This document shows, one piece after another, positions 54,279 through 64,000 of a stretch of DNA of 64,000 bases. The first letter of the stretch is position 1. Each line of letters begins with the position of its first letter. The stretch covers positions 249,829,889 to 249,893,888 of the forward strand of contig OV050030.1 of the NCBI GenBank assembly GCA_920105625.2, in the 5' to 3' direction. Below the pieces are notes generated by a model. It was not told the DNA's origin. It searched no databases and was given only the letters and a program-made list of their open reading frames with translations. This DNA comes from Clusia tigrina (taxonomy: Eukaryota > Arthropoda > Insecta > Diptera > Clusiidae). A program made the translations under genes and the position numbers.

Positions 54279-55815
54279 CGTCATAAAACCTTGAAATTTT
54301 GTAACAATAAAGTACTCGAGCCTCTTGTCAATTTAAGCTATCGCTCAAAGCTATGCTACCCTTGAGACCCAAATCAAACACTGATAAAACTTCAAATGGC
54401 CCTAACTTCTATACGGTACTTCCTACACCTATAAAAGTTTGCAACAAACAAATGCTTGTGACTTTTTACTCGAGCGTCATAAAACCTTGAAATTTTGTAA
54501 CAATAAAGTACTAGAGCCTCTTGTCAATTTAAGCTATCGCTCAAAGCTATGCTACCCTTGAGTTTTAAATCAAACATTGATAAAACTTCAAATGGCCCTA
54601 ACTTCTATACGGTACGTCCCACATCTATCAAAGTTTGCAACATACAAATGCTTGTAACTTTTTACTGGAGCGTCATAAAACCTTGAAATTTTGTAACAAT
54701 AAAGTACTCGAGCCTCTTGTCAATTTAAGCTATCGCTCAAAGCTATGATACCCTTGAGTCCCAAATCAAACACTGATAAAACTTCAAATAGCCCTAACTT
54801 CTATACGGTATGTCCTACAGCTATCAAAGTTTGCAACATAAAAATGCTTGTAACTTTTTACTGGAGCGTCATAAAACCTTGACAATTTGTAACAATAAAG
54901 TACTCGAGCCTCTTGTCAATTTAAGCTATCGCACAAAGCTATGCTACCCTTGAGTCCCAAATCAAACACTGATAAAACTTCAAATGGCCTTAACTTATAT
55001 ACGGTACGTCCTACACCTATCAAAGTTTGCAACATACAAATGCTTGTAACTTTTTACTAGAGCGTCATAAAACCTTGAAATTTTGTAACAATAAACTACT
55101 CGAGCCTCGTGTCAATTTAAGCTATCGCTAAAAGCTATGCTACCCTTGAGTCCCAAATCAAACACTGATAAAACTTCAAATGGCCGTAACTTCTATACGG
55201 TACGTCCTACACCTATCAAAGTTTGCAACATACAAATGCTTGTAACTTTTTACTGGAGCGTCATAAAACCTTGTAATTTTGTAACAATAAAGTACTCGAG
55301 CTTCTTGTCAATTTAAGCTATCGCTCAAAGCTATTCTACCCTTGAGTCCCAAATCAAACACTGATAAAACTTCAAATGGCCCTAACTTCTATACGGTATG
55401 TCCTACACCTATCAAAGTTTGCAACATACAAATGCTTGTAACTTTTTACTGGAGCGTCATAAAACCTTGAAATTTTGTAACAATAAAGTACTCGAGCCTC
55501 TTGTCAATTAAGCTATCGCTCAAAGCTATGCTACCCTTGAGTCCCAAATCAAACACTGATAAAACTTCAAATGGCCCTAACTTCTATACGGTACGTCCTA
55601 CACCTATCAAAGTTTGCAACATACAAATGCTTGTAACTCTTTACTGGAGCGTCATAAAACCTTGAAATTTTGTAACAATAAAGTACTCGAGCCTCTTGTC
55701 AATTTAAGCTATCGCTCAAAGCTATTCTACCCTTGAGTCCCAAATCAAACACTGATAAAACTTCAAATGGCCCTAACTTCTATACGGTACGTCCCACATC
55801 TATCAACGTTTGGAA

Positions 55816-55875
55816 CATACAAATGCTTGTAACTTTTTACGGGAGCATACAAATGCTTGTAACTTTTTACTGGAG
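55816..55875 (+). repeat. 30-bp tandem duplication in box A (copy 9)
   Basis: Units 55816-55845 and 55846-55875, standard form. It is the partner of copy 11 at the 6317-bp offset. Confidence 0.9.
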
Positions 55876-58193
55876 CGTCATAAAACCTTGAAATTTTGTA
55901 ACAATAAAGTACTCGAGCCTCTTGTCAATTTAAGCTATCGCTAAAAGCTATGCTACCCTTGAGTCCCAAATCAAACACTGATAAAACTTCAAATGGCCCT
56001 AACTTCTATACGGTACGTCCTACACCTATCAAAGTTTGGAACATACAAATGCTTGTAACTTTTTACGGGAACGTCATAAAACCTTGACATTTTGCAACAG
56101 TAAAGTACTTGAGCCTCTTGTCAATTAAGCTATCGCCCAAAGCTATGCTACCCTTGAGTCCCAAATAAAACACTGATAAAACTTCAAATGGCCTTAACTT
56201 TTATACGGTACGTCCTACACCTATCAAAGTTTGCAACATACAAATGCTTGTAACTTTTTACTGGAGCGATATAAAACCTTGAAATTTTGTAACAATAAAG
56301 TACTCGAGCCTCTTGTCAATTTAAGCTAGCGCTAAAAGCTATGCTACCCTTGATTCCCAAATCAAACACTGATAAAACTTCAAATGGCCCTAACTTCTAT
56401 ACGGTACGTCCCACATCGATCAAAGTTTGCAACATACAAATGCTTGTAACTTTTTACTAGAGCGTCATAAAACCTTGAAATTTTGCAACAATAAAGTACT
56501 CGAGCCTCTTGTCAATTTAAGCTATCGCTCAAAGCTATGCTACCCCTGAGTCCCAAATAAAACACTGATAAAGCTTCAAATGGCCCTAACTTCTATACGG
56601 TACGTCCTACATCTATCAAATTTTGCAACATACAAATGCTTGTAACTCTTTTCTGGAGCGTCATAAAACCTTGAAATTTTGTAACAATAAAGTACTCGAG
56701 CCTCTTGTCAATTTAAGCTATCGCTCAAAGCTATGCTACCCTTGAGTCCCAAATCAAACACTGATAAAATTTCAAATGGCCCTAACTTCTATATGGTATA
56801 TCCTACCTATCAAAGTTTGCAACATACAAATGCTTGTAACTTTTTACTGGAGCGTCATAAAACCTTGAAATTTTGTAACAATAAGGCACTCGAGCTTCTG
56901 GTCAATTTAAGCTATCGCTCAAAGCTATGCTACCCGTGAGTCCCAAATCAAACACTGATAAAACTTCAAATGGCCCTAACTTCTATACGGTACTTCCTAC
57001 ACCTATAAAAGTTTGCAACATACAAATGCTTGTGACTTTTTACTCGAGCGTCATAAAACCTTGAAATTTTGTAACAATAAAGTACTAGAGCCTCTTGTCA
57101 ATTTAAGCTATCGCTCAAAGCTATGCTACCCTTGAGTTTCAAATCAAACATTGATAAAACTTCAAATGGCCCTAACTTCTATACGGTACGTCCCACATCT
57201 ATCAAAGTTTGCAACATACAAATGCTTGTAACTTTTTACTGGAGCGTCATAAAACCTTGAAATTTTGTAACAATAAAGTACTCGAGCCTCTTGTCAATTT
57301 AAGCTATCGCTCAAAGCTATGCTACCCTTGAGTCCCAAATCAAACACTGATAAAACTTCAAATAGCCCTAACTTCTATACAGTATGTCCTACAGCTATCA
57401 AAGTTTGCAACATAAAAATGCTTGTAACTTTTTACTGGAGCGTCATAAAACCTTGACAATTTGTAACAATAAAGTACTCGAGCCTCTTGTCAATTTAAGC
57501 TATCGCACAAAGCTATGCTACCCTTGAGTCCCAAATCAAACACTGATAAAACTTCAAATGGCCTTAACTTATATACGGTACGTCCTACACCTATCAAAGT
57601 TTGCAACATACAAATGCTTGTAACTTTTTACTAGAGCGTCATAAAACCTTGAAATTTTGTAACAATAAACTACTCGAGCCTCGTGTCAATTTAAGCTATC
57701 GCTAAAAGCTATGCTACCCTTGAGTCCCAAATCAAACACTGATAAAACTTCAAATAGCCCTAACTTCTATACAGTATGTCCTACACCTATCAAAGTTTGC
57801 AACATACAAATGCTTGTAACTTTTTACTGGAGCGTCATAAAACCTTGAAATTTTGTAACAATAAAGTACTCGAGCCTCTTGTCAATTAAGCTATCGCTCA
57901 AAGCTATGCTACCCTTGAGTCCCAAATCAAACACTGATAAAACTTCAAATGGCCCTAACTTCTATACGGTACGTCCTACACCTATCAAAGTTTGCAACAT
58001 ACAAATGCTTGTAACTCTTTACTGGAGCGTCATAAAACCTTGAAATTTTGTAACAATAAAGCACTCGAGCCTCTTGTCAATTTAAGCTATCGCTCAAAGC
58101 TATTCTAACCTTGAGTCCCAAATCAAACACTGATAAAACTTCCAATGGCCCTAACTTCTATACGGTACGTCCCACATCTATCAACGTTTGGAA

Positions 58194-58253
58194 CATACAA
58201 ATGCTTGTAACTTTTTACGGGAGCATACAAATGCTTGTAACTTTTTACTGGAG
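58194..58253 (+). repeat. 30-bp tandem duplication in box A (copy 10)
   Basis: Units 58194-58223 and 58224-58253, standard form, followed by CATAAAGCC, a private change. It lies 12 monomers after copy 9. Confidence 0.9.
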
Positions 58254-59954
58254 CGTCATAAAGCCTTGAAATTTTGTAACAATAAAGTACTCGAGCCTCT
58301 TGTCAATTTAAGCTATCGCTAAAAGCTATGCTACCCTTGAGTCCCAAATCAAACACTGATAAAACTTGAAATGGCCCTAACTTCTATACGGTACGTCCTA
58401 CACCTATCAAAGTTTGGAACATACAAATGCTTGTAACTTTTTACGGGAACGTCATAAAACCTTGACATTTTGCAACAGTAAAGTACTCGAGCCTCTTGTC
58501 AATTAAGCTATCGCCCAAAGCTATGCTACCCTTGAGTCCCAAATAACACACTGATAAAACTTCAAATGGCCTTAACTTTTATACGGTACGTCCTACACCT
58601 ATCAAAGTTTGCAACATACAAATGCTTGTAACTTTTTACTGGAGCGTCATAAAACCTTGAAATTTTGTAACAATAAAGTACTCGAGCCTCTTGTCAATTT
58701 AAGCTATCGCTAAAAGCTATGCTACCTTTGAGTCCCAAATCAAACACTGATAAAACTTCAAATGGCCCTAACTTCTATACGGTACGTCCTACACCTATCA
58801 AAGTTTGCAACATACAAATGCTTGTAACTTTTTACTGGAGCGTCATAAAACCTTGTAATTTTGTAACAATAAAGTACTCGAGCCTCTTGTCAATTTAAGC
58901 TATCGCTCAAAGCTATTCTACCCTTGAGTCCCAAATCAAACACTGATTAAACTTCAAATGGCCCTAACTTCTATACGGTATGTCCTACACCTATCAAAGT
59001 TTGCAACATACAAATGCTTGTAACTTTTTACTGGAGCGTCATAAAACCTTGAAATTTTGTAACAATAAAGTACTCGAGCCTCTTGTCAATTAAGCTATCG
59101 CTCAAAGCTATGCTACCCTTGAGTCCCAAATCAAACACTGATAAAACTTCAAATGGCCCTAACTTCTATACGGTACGTCCTACACCTATCAAAGTTTGCA
59201 ACATACAAATGCTTGTAACTTTTTACTGGAGCGTCATAAAACCTTGTAATTTTGTAACAATAAAGTACTCGAGCCTCTTGTCAATTTAAGCTATCGCTCA
59301 AAGCTATGCTACCTTTGAGTCCCAAATCAAACACTGATAAAACTTCAAATGGCCCTAACTTCTATACGGTACGTCCTACACCTATCAAAGTTTGCAACAT
59401 ACAAATGCTTGTAACTTTTTACTGGAGCGTCATAAAACCTTGTAATTTTGTAACAATAAAGTACTCGAGCCTCTTGTCAATTTAAGCTATCGCTCAAAGC
59501 TATTCTACCCTTGAGTCCCAAATCAAACACTGATAAAACTTCAAATGGCCCTAACTTCTATACAGTATGTCCTACACCTATCAAAGTTTGCAACATACAA
59601 ATGCTTGTAACTTTTTACTGGAGCGTCATAAAACCTTGAAATTTTGTAACAATAAAGTACTCGAGCCTCTTGTCAATTTAAGCTATCGCTCAAAGCTATG
59701 CTACCCTTGAGTCCCAAATCAAACACTGATAAAATTTCAAATGGCCCTAACTTCTATATGGTATATCCTACCTATCAAAGTTTGCAACATACAAATGCTT
59801 GTAACTTTTTACTGGAGCGTCATAAAACCTTGAAATTTTGTAACAATAAGGCACTCGAGCTTCTGGTCAATTTAAGCTATCGCTCAAAGCTATGCTACCC
59901 TTGAGTCCCAAATCAAACACTGATAAAACTTCAAATGGCCCTAACTTCTATACG

Positions 59955-61060
59955 GTACTTCCTACACATATCAAAGTTTGCAACATACAAATGCTTGTGA
60001 CTTTTTACTCGAGCGTCATAAAACCTTGAAATTTTGTAACAATAAGGCACTCGAGCTTCTTGTCAATTTAAGCTATCGCTCAAAGCTATGCTACCCTTGA
60101 GACCCAAATCAAACACTGATAAAACTTCAAATGGCCCTAACTTCTATACGGTACTTCCTACACCTATAAAAGTTTGCAACATACTTGTGACTTTTTACTC
60201 GAGCGTCATAAAACCTTGAAATTTTGTAACAATAAAGTACTAGAGCCTCTGGTCAATTTAAGCTATCGCTCAAAGCTATGCTACCCTTGAGTTTCAAATC
60301 AAACATTGATAAAACTTCAAATGGCCCTAACTTCTATACGGTACGTCCCACATCTATCAAAGTTTGCAACATACAAATGCTTGTAACTTTTTACTGGAGC
60401 GTCATAAAACCTTGAAATTTTGTAACAATAAAGTACTCGAGCCTCTTGTCAATTTAAGCTATCGCTCAAAGCTATGCTACCCTTGAGTCCCAAATAAAAC
60501 ACTGATAAAACTTCAAATGGCCCTAACTTCTATACGGTACTTCCTACACATATCAAAGTTTGCAACATACAAATGCTTGTGACTTTTTACTCGAGCGTCA
60601 TAAAACCTTGAAATTTTGTAACAATAAGGCACTCGAGCTTCTTGTCAATTTAAGCTATCGCTCAAAGCTATGCTACCCTTGAGACCCAAATCAAACACTG
60701 ATAAAACTTCAAATGGCCCTAACTTCTATACGGTACTTCCTACACCTATAAAAGTTTGCAACATACAAATGCTTGTGACTTTTTACTCGAGCGTCAGAAA
60801 ACCTTGAAATTTTGTAACAATAAAGTACTAGAGCCTCTTGTCAATTTAAGCTATCGCTCAAAGCTATGCTACCCTTGAGTTTCAAATCAAACATTGATAA
60901 AACTTCAAATGGCCCTAACTTCTATACGGTACGTCCCACATCTATCAAAGTTTGCAACATACAAATGCTTGTAACTTTTTACTGGAGCGTCATAAAACCT
61001 TGAAATTTTGTAACAATAAAGTACTCGAGCCTCTTGTCAATTTAAGCTATCGCTCAAAGC
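59955..61060 (+). repeat. Local 3-mer duplication (about 585 bp) with a 6-bp deletion
   Basis: The set CACATATC, CACCTATAAAAG, CATCTATC at 59955-60480 is repeated at 60540-61060. In the first set the box A region reads CAACATACTTGTGAC near 60176-60190, with 6 bp missing (the AAATGC step), so CAAATG is destroyed in that copy only. A three-monomer unit duplicated next to itself fits a recent unequal exchange. Confidence 0.75.
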
Positions 61061-62132
61061 TATGATACCCTTGAGTCCCAAATCAAACACTGATAAAACT
61101 TCAAATAGCCCTAACTTCTATACGGTATGTCCTACAGCTATCAAAGTTTGCAACATAAAAATGCTTGTAACTTTTTACTGGAGCGTGATAAAACCTTGAC
61201 AATTTGTAACAATAAAGTACTCGAGCCTCTTGTCAATTTAAGCTATCGCACAAAGCTATGCTACCCTTGAGTCCCAAATCAAACACTGATAAAACTTCAA
61301 ATGGCCTTAACTTATATACGGTACGTCGTACACCTATCAAAGTTTGCAACATACAAATGCTTGTAACTTTTTACTAGAGCGTCATAAAACCTTGAAATTT
61401 TGTAACAATAAACTACTCGAGCTTCGTGTCAATTTAAGCTATCGCTAAAAGCTATGCTACCCTTGAGTCCCAAATCAAACACTGATAAAACTTCAAATGG
61501 CCGTAACTTCTATACGGTACGTCCTACACCTATCAAAGTTTGCAACATACAAATGCTTGTAACTTTTTACTGGAGCGTCATAAAACCTTGTAATTTTGTA
61601 ACAATAAAGTACTCGAGCTTCTTGTCAATTTAAGCTATCGCTCAAAGCTATTCTACCCTTGAGTCCCAAATCAAACACTGATAAAACTTCAAATGGCCCT
61701 AACTTCTATACGGTATGTCCTACACCTATCAAAGTTTGCAACATACAAATGCTTGTAACCTTTTACTGGAGCGTCATAAAACCTTGAAATTTTGTAACAA
61801 TAAAGTACTCGAGCCTCTTGTCAATTAAGCTATCGCTCAAAGCTATGCTACCCTTGAGTCCCAAATCAAACACTGATAAAACTTCAAATGGCCCTAACTT
61901 CTATACGGTACGTCCTACACCTATCAAAGTTTGCAACATACAAATGCTTGTAACTCTTTACTGGAGCGTCATAAAACCTTGAAATTTTGTAACAATAAAG
62001 TACTCGAGCCTCTTGTCAATTTAAGCTATCGCTCAAAGCTATTCTACCCTTGAGTCCCAAATCAAACACTGATAAAACTTCAAATGGCCCTAACTTCTAT
62101 ACGGTACGTCCCACATCTATCAACGTTTGGAA

Positions 62133-62192
62133 CATACAAATGCTTGTAACTTTTTACGGGAGCATACAAATGCTTGTAACTTTTTACTGGAG
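62133..62192 (+). repeat. 30-bp tandem duplication in box A (copy 11)
   Basis: Units 62133-62162 and 62163-62192, standard form. This is the last copy in the window and the 6317-bp partner of copy 9. Confidence 0.9.
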
Positions 62193-64000
62193 CGTCATAA
62201 AACCTTGAAATTTTGTAACAATAAAGTACTCGAGCCTCTTGTCAATTTAAGCTATCGCTAAAAGCTATGCTACCCTTGAGTCCCAAATCAAACACTGATA
62301 AAACTTCAAATGGCCCTAACTTCTATACGGTACGTCCTACACCTATCAAAGTTTGGAACATACAAATGCTTGTAACTTTTTACGGGAACGTCATAAAACC
62401 TTGACATTTTGCAACAGTAAAGTACTCGAGCCTCTTGTCAATTAAGCTATCGCCCAAAGCTATGCTACCCTTGAGTCCCAAATAAAACACTGATAAAACT
62501 TCAAATGGCCTTAACTTTTATACGGTATGTCCTACACCTATCAAAGTTTGCAACATACAAATGCTTGTAACTTTTTACTGGAGCGATATAAAACCTTGAA
62601 ATTTTGTAACAATAAAGTACTCGAGCCTCTTGTCAATTTAAGCTATCGCTAAAAGCTATGCTACCCTTGATTCCCAAATCAAACACTGATAAAACTTCAA
62701 ATGGCCCTAACTTCTATACGGTACGTCCCACATCGATCAAAGTTTGCAACATACAAATGCTTGTAACTTTTTACTAGAGCGTCATAAAACCTTGAAATTT
62801 TGCAACAATAAAGTACTCGAGTCTCTTGTCAATTTAAGCTATCGCTCAAAGCTATGCTACCCCTGAGTCCCAAATAAAACACTGATAAAGCTTCAAATGG
62901 CCCTAACTTCTATACGGTACGTCCTACATCTATCAAATTTTGCAACATACAAATGCTTGTAACTCTTTTCTGGAGCGTCATAAAACCTTGAAATTTTGTA
63001 ACAATAAAGTACTCGAGCCTCTTGTCAATTTAAGCTATCGCTCAAAGCTATGCTACCCTTGAGTCCCAAATCAAACACTGATAAAATTTCAAATGGCCCT
63101 AACTTCTATATGGTATATCCTACCTATCAAAGTTTGCAACATACAAATGCTTGTAACTTTTTACTGGAGCGTCATGAAACCTTGAAATTTTGTAACAATA
63201 AGGCACTCGAGCTTCTGGTCAATTTAAGCTATCGCTCAAAGCTATGCTACCCTTGAGTCCCAAATCAAACACTGATAAAACTTCAAATGGCCCTAACTTC
63301 TATACGGTACTTCCTACACCTATAAAAGTTTGCAACATACAAATGCTTGTGACTTTTTACTCGAGCGTCATAAAACCTTGAAATTTTGTAACAATAAAGT
63401 ACTAGAGCCTCTTGTCAATTTAAGCTATCGCTCAAAGCTATGCTACCCTTGAGTTTCAAATCAAACATTGATAAAACTTCAAATGGCCCTAACTTCTATA
63501 CGGTACGTCCCACATCTATCAAAGTTTGCAACATACAAATGCTTGTAACTTTTTACTGGAGCGTCATAAAACCTTGAAATTTTGTAACAATAAAGTACTC
63601 GAGCCTCTTGTCAATTTAAGCTATCGCTCAAAGCTATGCTACCCTTGAGTCCCAAATCAAACACTGATAAAACTTCAAATAGCCCTAACTTCTATACAGT
63701 ATGTCCTACAGCTATCAAAGTTTGCAACATAAAAATGCTTGTAACTTTTTACTGGAGCGTCATAAAACCTTGACAATTTGTAACAATAAAGTACTCGAGC
63801 CTCTTGTCAATTTAAGCTATCGCACAAAGCTATGCTACCCTTGAGTCCCAAATCAAACACTGATAAAACTTCAAATGGCCTTAACTTATATACGGTACGT
63901 CCTACACCTATCAAAGTTTGCAACATACAAATGCTTGTAACTTTTTACTAGAGCGTCATAAAACCTTGAAATTTTGTAACAATAAACTACTCGAGCCTCG

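Larger units (their letters stand above)
1..64000 (+). repeat. Satellite DNA array, ~196-bp monomer, about 327 tandem copies
   Basis: The same unit recurs from the first to the last base, always in the same orientation. Successive anchors (CACCTATC, CAAATG, CTCGAG, CAAATGG) are spaced 195-196 bp; for example the junction word starts at 1, 196 and 392. No unique spacer, inserted element or inverted block was seen. Both edges fall inside a monomer, so the array extends beyond the window. Base composition is AT-rich with runs such as AACTTTTTAC and GAAATTTTG. Arrays of this kind are typical of eukaryotic centromeric or pericentromeric heterochromatin; location on the chromosome is inferred, not seen. 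A plant host is my best guess from motif resemblance only. Confidence 0.97.
39520..64000 (+). repeat. Array region IV: domain marked by a 30-bp intra-monomer duplication
   Basis: This domain mixes the region II cassette (CACATATC, CACCTATAAAAG or CTATAAAAGATTG, CATCTATC, CAGCTATC) with 195-bp and CGCCCAAAG monomers like those of regions I and III. It is also marked by GTTTGGAACATAC monomers carrying a 30-bp tandem duplication, seen eleven times from 40.5 to 62.2 kb and nowhere upstream. HOR period is unstable: 3946, 1594, 1987 and 6317 bp offsets follow one another. Confidence 0.8.
54335..64000 (+). repeat. 32-mer offset duplication, 6317 bp
   Basis: Positions 54335 to 57683 match 60652 to the end of the window at a constant offset of 6317 bp. 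Anchors are CTTGAGACCC at 54361 and 60678, GCTATGATACCC at 54742 and 61059, the 30-bp duplication at 55816 and 62133, and the short-junction monomer at 56733 and 63050. TTTCTGGAGCG, GGAGCGATATAAAACC and CTTGATTCCC are also shared. The length equals 32 monomers plus two 30-bp duplications. This is the longest register seen; the copy continues past the window. Confidence 0.83.

Noticed and set aside
614..63256. Short open reading frames of 61-110 codons, about 40 across the window, mostly on the + strand and three on the minus strand (24033, 25013, 27755)
   Set aside because: They are the same few satellite frames repeated at HOR spacing, start and stop at fixed monomer phases, and show no domain, signal peptide or codon pattern. 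Length depends only on whether a monomer is 195 or 196 bp.
1..64000. CRISPR-like regular repetition
   Set aside because: The whole 196-bp unit is repeated, with no unique spacers between short repeats and no cas genes.
1..64000. AATAAA polyadenylation-type hexamer once per monomer (in ACAATAAAGTAC)
   Set aside because: It is a by-product of an AT-rich conserved word in every copy; no gene upstream gives it meaning.
1..64000. Transposable element or LTR origin of the repeat
   Set aside because: No terminal repeats, target-site duplications, primer-binding site, or transposase/polymerase coding sequence were seen. An ancient origin from an element cannot be excluded.
1..64000. Ribosomal RNA, 5S or tRNA-derived tandem array
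   Set aside because: No rRNA or tRNA motif was recognised: no A/B box pair of Pol III type in correct spacing, no cloverleaf, no 5S internal control region.
1..64000. Inverted segments or orientation switch within the array
   Set aside because: All anchors (CAAATG, CTCGAG context, GAGTCCC) read in the same direction throughout.

Overview
The whole 64 kb window is one uninterrupted head-to-tail satellite DNA array. The monomer is about 196 bp (195 bp in a common variant), so roughly 327 copies lie here, all in the same orientation on the + strand. The array runs off both ends of the window. I found no gene, RNA gene, transposon, CRISPR array, telomeric repeat or unique spacer. This architecture points to a eukaryotic (peri)centromeric or other heterochromatic block. 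A flowering plant is my best guess, because the minus-strand words AAGTTA...CATTTG resemble motifs I recall from plant (for example legume) centromeric satellites. That taxonomic call is an inference with modest confidence.

Each monomer holds two copies of a degenerate module with the words CAAATG, TAACTT, a GG pair and CGTC. Box A is at monomer positions 24-29 and box B at 164-169, which suggests an old internal duplication. Variation is concentrated at the monomer junction, around GTACGTCCTACACCTATC. This short zone divides monomers into recurring classes (CACCTATC, CATCTATC, CATCGATC, CACATATC, CACCTATAAAAG, CAGCTATC, and a 2-bp-shorter CTACCTATC form).

The classes occur in fixed orders and form higher-order repeats (HORs) whose length changes along the array. 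Region I (1-9.6 kb) is an 18-mer HOR (about 3524 bp) plus 9-, 14- and 15-mer offsets. Region II (9.6-31 kb) starts with a 9-mer (1759 bp) nested in a 21-mer (4106 bp), moves to a 20-mer (3915 bp), then a 19-mer (3722 bp), and is broken by a deletion and template switch at 28.4-28.5 kb. Region III (31-39.5 kb) lacks the CACATATC and CACCTATAAAAG classes and carries an 11-mer (2153 bp). Region IV (39.5-64 kb) has a 20-mer (3946 bp), an 8-mer (1594 bp), a 10-mer offset (1987 bp) and a 32-mer offset (6317 bp). It is marked by eleven copies of a 30-bp tandem duplication inside box A.

Nothing here encodes a protein. The short open frames are the same few satellite reading frames repeated. What is informative is the record of unequal exchange, gene conversion, small deletions and CpG-decay-like substitutions.
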